DNA of 64,000 nucleotides from Arthrobacter oryzae. GTDB lineage: Bacteria > Actinomycetota > Actinomycetes > Actinomycetales > Micrococcaceae. The translations under genes were made by a program, and so were the position numbers. Positions 56,722-64,000 of the stretch are shown here, in pieces (the first letter of the stretch is position 1; each line of letters opens with the position of its first letter). The notes beneath the pieces are model-generated. The model saw nothing but the letters and a program-made list of their open reading frames with translations, did no database searches and was not told the origin of the DNA. The stretch lies in the NCBI RefSeq assembly GCF_003634095.1, contig NZ_RBIR01000002.1, positions 658,191 to 722,190 of the forward strand. The letters are read 5' to 3'.

Positions 56722-56750
56722 TTGACGGACCGTGCCCAGTTGGTCAGTGT
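56722..56750 (+). promoter_or_regulatory. Promoter of the TspO gene, probably leaderless
   Basis: TTGACG (56722-56727), a 17-base spacer and CAGTGT (56745-56750), ending six bases before GTG 56757. Confidence 0.5.
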
Positions 56751-56756
56751 TGATCC

Positions 56757-57305
56757 GTGCACGTGAGAATTGAACAAGGCGTCCGGCAGCCGCCGGCGCG
56801 GCCCGGCCCCGGCCGGCAGGCGGCGGCCCTCCTCGGATTCCTGGCGGTCTCCCACGCGGTGTCCTATGTGGCTTCGCTGGCCATCATCAGCAATGCCGAC
56901 GGGTGGTATGCCGCGGCGGAGAAGGCGCCGTGGACTCCGCCGGGCTGGGCCTTCGGATCGGTTTGGATGATGCTGTACACCTCCGTGGCGGTGGCCGCGT
57001 GGCTGGTATGGCGGCAGAAACCGGGAGCTCTCACCGGGGAGAAGCGGGTAGCCATGACCGTGTATGGCATATTGTTGTTCGTGAACCTGGCCTGGGCACC
57101 CCTGTTCTTCGGCATGTATCCGATGATCGGAACCGCCGCGCTCTGGCTGGCCCTCCTGGTTATCGCCGCCCACGCGGTGGCCGCCTCCGCCACCGTGATC
57201 GTGTTCGGCCTGATCAGCCGGGCCGCCGGGCTCCTGATGCTGCCCTACGTCTCGTGGATTGTGTTCTCGTGCAGCCTCAACGTCTACGCGGCCGCCAGGA
57301 ACTGA
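56757..57305 (+). CDS. tspO: TspO/MBR-family membrane protein
   Basis: A 182-residue five-helix membrane protein. EKAPWTPPGWAFGSVWMMLY is the family signature near residues 55-75, followed by VAAWLVWRQKPG, LLFVNLAWAPLFFGMYPMIG and VSWIVFSCSLNVYAAARN. TspO binds porphyrins and related ligands; its bacterial role is in stress or tetrapyrrole signalling. GTG 56757 fits the promoter above. A second GTG at 56763 is possible. Confidence 0.9.
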   Translation: MHVRIEQGVRQPPARPGPGRQAAALLGFLAVSHAVSYVASLAIISNADGWYAAAEKAPWTPPGWAFGSVWMMLYTSVAVAAWLVWRQKPGALTGEKRVAMTVYGILLFVNLAWAPLFFGMYPMIGTAALWLALLVIAAHAVAASATVIVFGLISRAAGLLMLPYVSWIVFSCSLNVYAAARN

Positions 57306-57348
57306 TCCTCGGACCCGGCACCGGTCGCTTTTGCCAGGCGCCGGCCGC

Positions 57349-57738
57349 TCAGAACACCGAAGTCTCCGGCCCCATCAGGAAGTCCTTGGCGTGCGCCACC
57401 GCCTTGCGGAAGGCGTCGTTGCGCAGGCCCACGAGCTGCTCCGCATCGTCCGCGGACGGTTCCAGATACTCGGTGAAGCCGGGCCTCAGCACCCAGATAT
57501 CACCTGCGGGCGGCAGGTAGAACACGCCAAAGGACCGGTGCTGGCTGTCGTCGGCCGTCCACACCGGAACTACGGCCAGCGCCGCGCCGGTGTCAACGTT
57601 GATCCATTGCGCCCTGGGCAGGGGAGCCTCGTGCGCCTCTGGATCCAGGAACGGGGCCGTCCCCTTGCCCCAGCGCTCCTCGAAGCGTTCGTGGAACACC
57701 GGCATCAGGTGCGAATCGTAACGACGCCATGCGCTCAT
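57349..57738 (-). CDS. Hypothetical protein, last gene of the hsp20 operon
   Basis: A 129-residue soluble protein I do not recognise. MSAWRRYDSHLMPVFHERFE, AQWINVDTGAALAVVPVW and FRKAVAHAKDFLMGPET show a charged N-terminus, a beta-rich middle and a C-terminal helix. AAGGAGGAGATC gives a very strong ribosome site for ATG 57738. It follows the DnaJ-like gene by 61 bases on the same strand, so a stress-related role is possible from context only. Confidence 0.65.
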   Translation of the reverse strand: MSAWRRYDSHLMPVFHERFEERWGKGTAPFLDPEAHEAPLPRAQWINVDTGAALAVVPVWTADDSQHRSFGVFYLPPAGDIWVLRPGFTEYLEPSADDAEQLVGLRNDAFRKAVAHAKDFLMGPETSVF

Positions 57739-57799
57739 GGGCGATCTCCTCCTTGGGACGTGGACTGGTGGGGTGCTGCTGCTGCGGCGGGGGCCCGGC

Positions 57800-58252
57800 T
57801 CAGCGGCCCCCGCGCCGGTGTTGATCCGGCCATGGACCGGTTTCCCAGCGCACGGGGAGCACGCGCAGGAGCGGCTCCCGACGCCGGACAATGCGCACGG
57901 GGATATCGCGCCCGACCGCTGTGGTGCTGTCCGCTGCGGTACCGCCCGTGCCGGCTTCTTCAGCGCCAGGACTGCCGGCGCCCGCGCCTCCCGTGACGAC
58001 GACGCCGCCCGTATGGCCGCCGCTGGCGTCGTAGCCCGCCCTGGCCCGCGGGTCGCGCAGCACGGAAAAGGCATCCAGGATCGCGTGCACGTCGACCTCG
58101 TCGTCGGGGTGGCCGGTGCCGGGATGGCCGACGTCGGGATGGCCCCGGCGCATCAGCGCCCGGAAGGCGCGCCCGATTTCCTGCCGGCTCGCGTCCGGGG
58201 AGACGTGCAACAGCGCATAGTAACCGCGGGGATCAGGGTTGATTCCGGGCAT
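57800..58252 (-). CDS. Small J-domain protein
   Basis: A 150-residue protein. Residues 8-75 form a J domain (GYYALLHVSPDASRQEIGRA, then RRGHPDVGHPG with HPD intact, and DAFSVLRDPRARAGYDA). It has no zinc-finger or C-terminal substrate domain, so it would only stimulate DnaK. The rest is Gly/Ala-rich with a basic end. GGAGG precedes ATG 58252. It is the second gene after hsp20. Confidence 0.85.
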   Translation of the reverse strand: MPGINPDPRGYYALLHVSPDASRQEIGRAFRALMRRGHPDVGHPGTGHPDDEVDVHAILDAFSVLRDPRARAGYDASGGHTGGVVVTGGAGAGSPGAEEAGTGGTAADSTTAVGRDIPVRIVRRREPLLRVLPVRWETGPWPDQHRRGGR

Positions 58253-58318
58253 CGTCGGCCTCCGTTGCAGACAGCCGGAGCCGGCGCAGTGCCGGGTGCA
58301 CGGCGCCGGCTCATGGGG

Positions 58319-58747
58319 CTACTTGCCGATCTCGTGCATCGTGTCCTGCGACCGGGTGATTTCAATCTTCCGCGGCTTGGCGGTCTCCGCCACGGGGATG
58401 CGGAGCGTCAGGACTCCGTCGGCGTAGTGCGCCTTGACGTGCTCGGTGTCCAGGCTGTCGCCAAGGATCAGCTGGCGGCTAAAGACGCCGCGGGGGCGCT
58501 CCGATACCGTCAGCTCCACGTTGGGCTGCGTCGGGTCCCGGCGCTCGGCCCGGACCGTCAGGACATTGCGTTCCATATCCAGCCCGATCGAGTCAACGTT
58601 GACCCCCGGGAGATCAAACACGACGACGAATTCGCCATCCTCCTGCCACGCGTCCATGGGCATGGCCGCAGGGCGTGCCGCCGTCCCGAACACCTGCTGG
58701 GCGAGCCGGTCAAAATCACGGAACGGGTCCGTCCGGATTAGCATCAT
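58319..58747 (-). CDS. Hsp20/alpha-crystallin small heat-shock protein
   Basis: A 142-residue holdase chaperone. The alpha-crystallin domain covers residues 34-125 ([50 protein letters not shown]). The C-terminal IEI-like motif is KIEITRS. AAGGAG lies six bases before ATG 58747. It is the first gene of a three-gene stress operon and is divergent from its likely MerR-type repressor. Confidence 0.95.
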   Translation of the reverse strand: MMLIRTDPFRDFDRLAQQVFGTAARPAAMPMDAWQEDGEFVVVFDLPGVNVDSIGLDMERNVLTVRAERRDPTQPNVELTVSERPRGVFSRQLILGDSLDTEHVKAHYADGVLTLRIPVAETAKPRKIEITRSQDTMHEIGK

Positions 58748-58789
58748 TTCCCACTCCTTCAGCGCGAATTGATCTGCATTTCCTGTTCA

Positions 58790-58819
58790 ACCCACCACAA
58801 CTTTTCTATGGTGGTGGGT
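58790..58819. promoter_or_regulatory. 9-bp inverted repeat at the hsp20 transcription start, operator candidate
   Basis: ACCCACCAC (58790-58798) and GTGGTGGGT (58811-58819) are exact complements around 12 bases. They lie just downstream of the predicted hsp20 start. The CIRCE and HAIR consensus sequences are absent. Confidence 0.6.
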
Positions 58820-58827
58820 ATAGATTT

Positions 58828-58856
58828 TTTATAGCACCGGTGAAAAAATGATGCAA
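58828..58856 (-). promoter_or_regulatory. Promoter of the hsp20 operon
   Basis: On the minus strand TTGCAT (58856-58851), a 17-base spacer and TATAAA (58833-58828), a near-consensus housekeeping promoter. Confidence 0.75.
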
Positions 58857-58887
58857 GGGAAAATTGTCCCAACGGAAAGGAGCCATA

Positions 58888-59172
58888 ATGGACCGCAGCT
58901 CTGGGGCAGGCCTCTATGCCATCTCTGTGGTGGCGCAGCTGGTCGGCACGGGACAGCAGAATATCCGGCTCTATGAGCGCCGGGGGCTGCTCGCCCCGGA
59001 CCGCACGGCCGGCGGCACGCGGCAGTACAGCGACGCCGACCTCGTGGTGCTGCGCCGGATCGGCGAGCTCCTGGAGGAGGGCCTGAACCTTGCCGGGGTG
59101 GCCAAGGTACTGGAACTGGAGGCGGCCAACGCCAGGCTGCGGGCCGATCTACAGCGGGCGAGCCGCCGCTGA
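58888..59172 (+). CDS. MerR-family regulator, HspR-like
   Basis: A 94-residue protein with one MerR winged helix: LYAISVVAQLVGTGQQNIRL, YERRGLLAPDRTAGGTRQYS and DLVVLRRIGELLEEGLNLAG, then a short coiled coil (LELEAANARLRADL). HspR proteins share this small size and repress heat-shock genes. The location opposite hsp20 and the inverted repeat between them suggest it represses that operon. AAAGGAG precedes ATG 58888. Confidence 0.85.
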   Translation: MDRSSGAGLYAISVVAQLVGTGQQNIRLYERRGLLAPDRTAGGTRQYSDADLVVLRRIGELLEEGLNLAGVAKVLELEAANARLRADLQRASRR

Positions 59173-59261
59173 CGGGCTCTGTCAGAATCGGCGCCCGATT
59201 CGCACAGGCGCACAGTCGGTGCCGCGGCCGGTCAGCGCCCGCGCTGAGTCAGTGCCGGCGC

Positions 59262-60044
59262 TCAGTCAGTGCCGACGTCGGCGGTGGACAGCGTGCCGGT
59301 GACCTGTTCGCCCGGGATCCGCGCCGTGCGCCAGGTGTCCAGCGCGATGACGCCGCCCAGCACAACGAGCGAGATCGAGAAAGCCCCCAGGGCATCGGTC
59401 AGCCAGTGGTAGCCGAGGTAGAGCCGGCTGATGGCGGCGAAGAACATGCCGATAACTGCCACGATGAAGGCGATGACGGCGGACCTGGGGTTGTTCCGGC
59501 GCGAAAAGACCAGGAACGTCGTGACCAGCAGGAAATCGCAGGCGCCCAGGACGTGCCCGGAGGGGAAAGAGAACGTGGTGTCGGCGCCGAAGAGCATCAG
59601 GTCCACCGGAGGGCGGTGGCGTTCCACGATCCGGCCGATGACCTGGGCCAGGATCACGCCGGTCAGCATGGCACCGGCCAGGAGCATCGGCCGCCAGGCA
59701 TGCTTGGCGAGCAAACCCCAGGTTACTGTCACGATGAGGACGATGATCGGCAGGCCGATGGGGCCGAAGACGATCGCAAGGATGATCATGATGGTGGTGG
59801 CGGGTTGCCCGCGCAGGGTCACGAGCCATGACCGGACGGGCTCGTCCGCCGAGGAAATGCCGTTGTGCTGGAGGACGCCGGTCAGGATGACCACGAACAG
59901 CACCAGGCCCGCGATCATGAGGGCGACGGCGGTGCGGTAGAGGTTCCGGCGCGCCGGCACGCTCATGTAGCGCTCCTCCACAACGAACTTCTCGTTGAAG
60001 TTCCGCCACCAGCCCTGCTGCTTGCCTGTCTGAGCCTCTGCCAT
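59262..60044 (-). CDS. PAP2-family membrane phosphatase
   Basis: A 260-residue membrane protein with about six helices. Phosphatase motifs are GRIVERHRPP (K/R-x6-RP type), FSFPSGHVLG and SRLYLGYHWLTD, all intact. It probably dephosphorylates undecaprenyl diphosphate or phosphatidate outside the membrane. Its final residues face the MerR gene, 90 bases away. Confidence 0.9.
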   Translation of the reverse strand: MAEAQTGKQQGWWRNFNEKFVVEERYMSVPARRNLYRTAVALMIAGLVLFVVILTGVLQHNGISSADEPVRSWLVTLRGQPATTIMIILAIVFGPIGLPIIVLIVTVTWGLLAKHAWRPMLLAGAMLTGVILAQVIGRIVERHRPPVDLMLFGADTTFSFPSGHVLGACDFLLVTTFLVFSRRNNPRSAVIAFIVAVIGMFFAAISRLYLGYHWLTDALGAFSISLVVLGGVIALDTWRTARIPGEQVTGTLSTADVGTD

Positions 60045-60347
60045 GTCGCCGTGCCGCCTTTGCGCCGAGTTGTCGAGCCGTGTTGTGGACCGTTTTTCGT
60101 TTGTCTCCGCAGAACATTATCCCCGTTATCCGCAGGGACATAGGCAATCGGCCCGCGGGGAACCCCCGCCGTGGGATTCCTGGCCGGGCCGCCGGCCCGC
60201 GTAACCTGCCGGGCGGGGACGGAAGGGGTGTTGCTGTGAGCCGTTTCACAAGGTAGCCTCCTACACAATGTAGCCTTCTACACAACTTGTGATGCTTAAT
60301 AAGCAACAGGCCCGCGATGAAACCGGACGGGCTGGACGGAGAACCTG
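60045..60347. other. Divergent intergenic region between PAP2 and the NCS1 permease
   Basis: A 303-base spacer. It holds the duplicated GTAG-N4-CTAC element (60253-60281) and promoters not precisely assignable. I see no gene. Confidence 0.5.
60253..60286. promoter_or_regulatory. Tandem dyads upstream of the NCS1 permease, operator candidate
   Basis: Two 17-base direct repeats start at 60253 and 60270 (GTAGCCTCCTACACAAT and GTAGCCTTCTACACAAC). Each has an inner inverted repeat GTAG-N4-CTAC. They lie about 65 bases before the permease ATG. Confidence 0.6.
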
Positions 60348-62045
60348 ATGGCCGAAACACGGCAGGCAAATGGCGGTACCGGGCGGACCCGCGGCAAAGG
60401 GACCCGGGGCAAAGAGACCCGCGGCAAAGAGACCCGCGGCAAGGAGACCGGAGGCAAGGTGACCGAGGTGGAGACCTACGGCATCGAACGGATACCGGAG
60501 AAGGACCGCACGGCGAGCCCCTTCGACCTCTTCCGCGTTTCGTTCGGCGGGGCAAACACGTTTGCCACAGCCTTTCTCGGCGCCTTTCCGATCCTGTTTG
60601 GGCTTTCCTTCTGGCAAGGCCTGGCAGCCACCGTGACCGGACTCGTCGTCGGTGCACTCCTGCTGGCCCCGATGGCCGTCTTCGGGCCGACCAACGGCAC
60701 CAACAACGCCGTTTCGTCCTCGGCACATCTGGGCGTCCACGGCCGGATCGTCGGCTCGTTCCTGTCCCTCCTCACGGCGACGGCGTTCTTTTCGATCTCG
60801 GTGTGGAGCTCCGGCGATGCCCTGGTGGGCGGCCTGAACCGGATGGTCGGCCTGCCGCAGGACATGGGTTCGTTCGCCGTCGCCTACGGCCTCTTCGGCG
60901 CCCTGGTCCTGGTGGTCTGCGTTTACGGCTTCAAGTTCATGCTGCTGGTCAATAAGATCGCCGTTACCGCCGCCACCCTGCTCTTCGTCGTCGGTTTTAT
61001 TGCCTTTGCGGGGGAACTGAACCTGAACTTCGAGGGCGCGTTCGGCATTGGATTTGACGGGGTGAGCCTTCCCGGGTTCATTCCCGCGTTCATTGGCGCG
61101 GCACTGATTGTGATGTCCAACCCGATCTCCTTCGGCGCGTTCCTCGGCGACTGGGCACGGTACATCCCGACGGCCGCACCGAAGCGCCGGGTGATAGGCG
61201 CCGCGCTGCTGGCCCAGCTGGCCACGCTGATCCCCTTCGTCTTCGGGCTCGCCACGGCGTCCATCATCGCCACCAAGGCGCCGGAGTTCATGGACCCCGC
61301 CGCGCCCAACTATGTCGGCGGCCTGCTGGCCGTCTCCCCCGCCTGGTACTTCATCCCGCTCTGCGCCATTGCCCTGATCGGCGGCATGTCCACCGGGGCG
61401 TCATCGCTGTACGGGACCGGCCTGGACTTCAGCAGCGTCTTCCCGAGGTTCAACCGGGTCCAGGCCACCCTCTTCATCGGGATCCTGGCAATCGCGTTCA
61501 TCTTCGCCGGCCGGTTCGCGTTCAACCTCGTCCAGAGCATATCCACCTTCGCCACCCTGATCGTGACGTGCACCGCGCCGTGGATGGTGGTCATGACTAT
61601 CGGGTTCATCACCCGCCGCGGCTGGTACGACGCCGATGCGCTGCAGGTGTTCAACCGCCGCCAGACCGGCGGACGCTACTGGTTCAACCACGGCTGGAAC
61701 CTGCGCGGCATGACCGCCTGGCTGGTGAGCGCCGCCCTGGGCCTGAGCATGGTGAACATGCCCGGCCAGTTCGAGGGGCCCCTCGGAAACCTCGCGGGCG
61801 GCGTGGACGTCAGCCTGCCGGCGGCGCTGGCGCTGGCCGCCGTCCTGTACCTGGGCCTGCTGTGGATCTTCCCGGAGCCCCGCGGAGTCTTCCCGGCCGC
61901 GGGACCCCGGTGGGTCCCGGCAGGAAACACCCCGGTTCCGCCCGTGCTCGACGCCGCCGGCAATGTTGTGCCGGACGCCGAGGGGGTCCCCGCGGACCCC
62001 GGGACGCCCCGCGCGGGCGAAGCCGAACTGGTGGGCCAGCTGTGA
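60348..62045 (+). CDS. NCS1-family cytosine/purine permease
   Basis: A 565-residue 12-helix transporter. DLFRVSFGGANTFATAFLGA, MAVFGPTNGTNNAVSSSAHL, IVMSNPISFGAFLGDWARYI and GGMSTGASSLYGTGLDFSSV are NCS1 blocks. The substrate is a nucleobase, hydantoin or related cyclic amide. The N-terminus has four 15-base repeats (60391-60450) giving an RGKET tract. GGAG precedes ATG. Its stop overlaps the start of the cyclase gene (GTGA), so uptake and hydrolysis are probably linked. Confidence 0.92.
   Translation: MAETRQANGGTGRTRGKGTRGKETRGKETRGKETGGKVTEVETYGIERIPEKDRTASPFDLFRVSFGGANTFATAFLGAFPILFGLSFWQGLAATVTGLVVGALLLAPMAVFGPTNGTNNAVSSSAHLGVHGRIVGSFLSLLTATAFFSISVWSSGDALVGGLNRMVGLPQDMGSFAVAYGLFGALVLVVCVYGFKFMLLVNKIAVTAATLLFVVGFIAFAGELNLNFEGAFGIGFDGVSLPGFIPAFIGAALIVMSNPISFGAFLGDWARYIPTAAPKRRVIGAALLAQLATLIPFVFGLATASIIATKAPEFMDPAAPNYVGGLLAVSPAWYFIPLCAIALIGGMSTGASSLYGTGLDFSSVFPRFNRVQATLFIGILAIAFIFAGRFAFNLVQSISTFATLIVTCTAPWMVVMTIGFITRRGWYDADALQVFNRRQTGGRYWFNHGWNLRGMTAWLVSAALGLSMVNMPGQFEGPLGNLAGGVDVSLPAALALAAVLYLGLLWIFPEPRGVFPAAGPRWVPAGNTPVPPVLDAAGNVVPDAEGVPADPGTPRAGEAELVGQL
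60391..60450. repeat. 15-bp tandem repeat inside the permease 5' end
   Basis: Four units start at 60391, 60406, 60421 and 60436 (consensus GCGGCAAAGAGACCC). They keep the reading frame and encode a basic, hydrophilic cytosolic tail. Confidence 0.85.
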
Positions 62046-63169
62046 GCTGGATCGACCTGAGCGTTCCCCTGCACTCCGGAATGCCCGTCTATCCCGGAGA
62101 TCCCGAGGTCAGGATTACGCCCGCGCTGACGGTGGCCGCGGACGGCGCGAATGTGCTCTCCCTGGACATGGGAACCCACTCGGGCACGCATGCGGACGCG
62201 CCACTGCATGTGGACGATGCCTGGGATCCATTGGAGAAGCTGCATCTGGCGGCGTTCAGCGGGATCGCGGAGGTCGTCGATCTCCGCGGTGCCGGCGGCG
62301 GTGCCATCACGGCATCGCACCTTGCCGGCATTCGGCCGGCCGAAGGGGACGGCAGCGCTGACGGGGGCAGACGGATCCTGGTGCTGCACACGGGCTTCTC
62401 CGGCCGCTGGGGCACTCCCGGCTATCTGGCCCACCCCTGGCTCGAGGCCGGTGCGGCACGGCTGATCGTCGAACGCGGATACCGCACGGTGGCTATCGAC
62501 GCGCTGAGCGTCGATCCGAGCACGGCCGGCCCTGCCGCCGATTCGACCGCCCCGGCGGCGGCCGCCCACGGGTTCCCCGCCCACCTCATCCTGGCGGGCA
62601 ACGGCTGTGTCATTGTCGAGAACCTGACCGGGCTGGACCGCGTCCAGCAGCTGGCGGCGGCGGGCACCGCCGTCGAGGTCTTCCTCTTTCCGCTCAATAT
62701 CCCCGGAGCGGACGGCGCCCCGATCCGGGCCGTGGCCCGCCCGCTTCCTGAGCCCCGGCAACCCGGCGCGCTGAGCCGCGCCGAGGTGCAGAGCGCCGCG
62801 GAGACCCTCATCGCCGCCTTCGCCGCGAATGACGCCGAGGCGTACTTCGGCGCGTTTGCCGCCGAGTCGACGTTTATCTTCCACTCGGAGGGCGCCAGAT
62901 TGCAGTCCCGGGCGGCCTACCGCAGCCTGTGGGAGAGCTGGACCGCAGCCGGCTGGAGGGTCGAAGAGTGCTCCAGTTCCGAGCAGGACATCCAGCTGCT
63001 GGGCACCAGCGCAGTCTTCTCGCACCGGGTGGGCACCACCGTGCGGACCAGCTGGGCCGGCGCCCGCGAGGTTAGCGACGAACGCGAAACCATTGTCTTC
63101 GTGAAGACCGCGGACGGCCGCATCCTCTGCGTGCACGAGCACCTTTCAGTTGCGCCGGCAGATATCTAG
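62042..63169 (+). CDS. Cyclase-family hydrolase fused to an NTF2-like domain
   Basis: A 375-residue protein. Residues 1-235 are a cyclase/kynurenine-formamidase-like metal hydrolase: WIDLSVPLHSGMPVYPGDPE, the metal motif THSGTHADAPLHVD, ILVLHTGFSGRW and HLILAGNGCVIVENLTGLD. Residues 245-375 form an NTF2/SnoaL-like fold (QSAAETLIAAFAANDAEAYF, ESTFIFHSEGARLQSRAAYR, ERETIVFVKTADGRILCVHE). The first domain hydrolyses cyclic or N-formyl amides in relatives. GTG 62042 overlaps the permease stop by four bases, so its substrate is probably what the permease imports. Confidence 0.85.
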   Translation: MSWIDLSVPLHSGMPVYPGDPEVRITPALTVAADGANVLSLDMGTHSGTHADAPLHVDDAWDPLEKLHLAAFSGIAEVVDLRGAGGGAITASHLAGIRPAEGDGSADGGRRILVLHTGFSGRWGTPGYLAHPWLEAGAARLIVERGYRTVAIDALSVDPSTAGPAADSTAPAAAAHGFPAHLILAGNGCVIVENLTGLDRVQQLAAAGTAVEVFLFPLNIPGADGAPIRAVARPLPEPRQPGALSRAEVQSAAETLIAAFAANDAEAYFGAFAAESTFIFHSEGARLQSRAAYRSLWESWTAAGWRVEECSSSEQDIQLLGTSAVFSHRVGTTVRTSWAGAREVSDERETIVFVKTADGRILCVHEHLSVAPADI

Positions 63170-63340
63170 GGCCGAAGGTCCCGGGTCGAATGGATCCGCA
63201 GGTCAAGGACCCGCAGGGGTGCATGACCGGATTTCCGGTCCGAAACATGCTCCCGGAGCGATTTGACGGCCCGATAAATATGACGTTATTGTTCCTTCAA
63301 CTATTGGGGCCAAGAACAGAACTCCAAGAAGGAACGTGCC

Positions 63341-63550
63341 ATGACCGAAGTTACCCAGACCATTGAGATCCAGGTCGACAGCCGCGAGGTCCTCGATGAG
63401 CGCCTCGATGATGCCGTGCGCGGCCTCCAGCAGCTCGCAATGACCACAGGAACACAGGGCATCCTGCTGACGCGGCACAAGGCAGGCCACTACACGGCGG
63501 CCCTGTCGGATCAGGTGCCCTTCGGCATGACCCGCGAGCTCGTTCACTAG
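63341..63550 (+). CDS. Small hypothetical protein
   Basis: A 69-residue protein I cannot place (MTEVTQTIEIQVDSREVLDE, GIQ-like strand TQGILLTRHKAGHYTAALSD). AAGGAAC supports ATG 63341, and base composition in all three codon positions fits coding. A terminator hairpin follows. It looks like a small soluble alpha-beta protein; no function is offered. Confidence 0.6.
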   Translation: MTEVTQTIEIQVDSREVLDERLDDAVRGLQQLAMTTGTQGILLTRHKAGHYTAALSDQVPFGMTRELVH

Positions 63551-63578
63551 GGGAGACTCCGCGGGAGCCTTACAAGCC

Positions 63579-63619
63579 AGGTCCCGGGCAGCTGAGCTTT
63601 GACTCGCTACCCGGGACCT
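63579..63619. terminator. Bidirectional terminator between convergent genes
   Basis: AGGTCCCGGG (63579-63588) and CCCGGGACCT (63610-63619) form a 10-bp stem; further bases in the loop can pair. It sits between the small protein and the ManD-type gene. Confidence 0.7.
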
Positions 63620-63655
63620 TCTTGCATCTACCGGCCGATCACCCGTCGCAGCTGA

Positions 63656-64000
63656 TCACCAGTCATGGACGGTGCCGTCGACGAGGCGGTTGTAGGGCAG
63701 GTAGGCCTGCTGGTACGGGAACGCCGCGGCGGCTTCCTCATTGAATTCGACGCCGATGCCGGGCGACTCGCCCGGGTGCAGGTAGCCGTCCTTGAAGGTC
63801 ATGGACTGTTCGAAGACCTCGTTGGTCTTCTCGGAGTGCTGCATGTATTCCTGGATGCCAAAGTTGTGGATGGCCAGGCCCACGTGCAGCTGCGCGGCGA
63901 AGCCCACCGGGGAGATGTCGGTGGGGCCGTGGAAGCCGGACTTGACCTGGTACTGCGCGGCGAAGTCCATCACCTTCTTCAGCGGGCTGATCCCGCCGAA
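63656..64000 (-). CDS. ManD-type mannonate dehydratase, 3' part only
   Basis: The last 114 residues of an enolase-superfamily sugar-acid dehydratase, cut by the right edge. GGISPLKKVMDFAAQYQVKS, GFHGPTDISPVGFAAQLHVG, IHNFGIQEYMQH and ESPGIGVEFNEEAAAAFPYQ are the C-terminal blocks of the D-mannonate dehydratase (RspA/ManD) group, including the His and Glu of the barrel's last strands. D-mannonate or D-gluconate dehydration is the family reaction; the actual substrate cannot be fixed from this fragment. Confidence 0.88.
   Translation of the reverse strand, partial: FGGISPLKKVMDFAAQYQVKSGFHGPTDISPVGFAAQLHVGLAIHNFGIQEYMQHSEKTNEVFEQSMTFKDGYLHPGESPGIGVEFNEEAAAAFPYQQAYLPYNRLVDGTVHDW

Overview
The window is high-GC, gene-dense chromosomal DNA of an actinobacterium. 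The gene set (topA with a Lys/Arg-rich tail and no zinc-finger cysteines, a glxR-type cAMP regulator, marP, Rv3654c-Rv3660c-like tad genes beside a DUF1998 helicase, purD-purC) points to Micrococcaceae, most likely Arthrobacter or Pseudarthrobacter. That genus call is inference from gene content. At least twelve genes seem to be read from leaderless transcripts, with a -10-like hexamer 6 or 7 bases before the start codon, which is a common actinobacterial habit.

Layout. 1-8404: ppx end, SseB-like protein, topA, an ArsR-type repressor facing an MFS exporter, and a methyltransferase. 8440-12495: a TipA-like MerR regulator with a textbook 19-bp-spacer promoter, two paralogous lipoproteins, trhO and a GNAT protein. 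12754-20699: DUF1998 helicase and a seven-gene tad-like pilus/secretion locus. 20835-26042: Pol I-like polymerase, DUF1508 protein, CoA-type NUDIX hydrolase, nth and an unknown membrane protein. 26474-31272: acs, aroQ, marP, glxR. 31610-36665: NUDIX, RidA, DUF4177 protein, bifunctional PBP and a metallophosphoesterase. 37053-40902: heterodimeric ABC exporter and tRNA-Pro(CGG). 41091-42705: a secreted pro-peptide gene facing an HTH-TPR regulator. 42743-49875: purC, purD, a molybdopterin oxidoreductase, asparaginase, a small SCP-like protein, an SDR and a second DUF1508 protein. 50075-56640: GH15, aldo/keto reductase, DUF72, DUF2183 and GH1. 56757-60044: TspO, a small-heat-shock operon with its MerR regulator, and a PAP2 phosphatase. 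60348-64000: an NCS1 permease translationally coupled to a cyclase-NTF2 fusion, a small unknown protein and the end of a ManD-type dehydratase.

Two things stand out. First, 41091-42705 looks like a peptide quorum-sensing module. A 72-residue Sec-exported precursor carries three identical VGNWPDPM octapeptides at an exact 13-residue period, divergent from a 421-residue HTH plus TPR regulator of RRNPP-like layout. I know of no description of this pair. Second, three intergenic spacers (31363-31559, 36737-36879, 45085-45461) hold clusters of a 10-bp near-palindrome GGRCATGYCC. In each, repeats in opposite orientations flank one 23-bp central dyad element, giving a mirror-image architecture that no gene explains.
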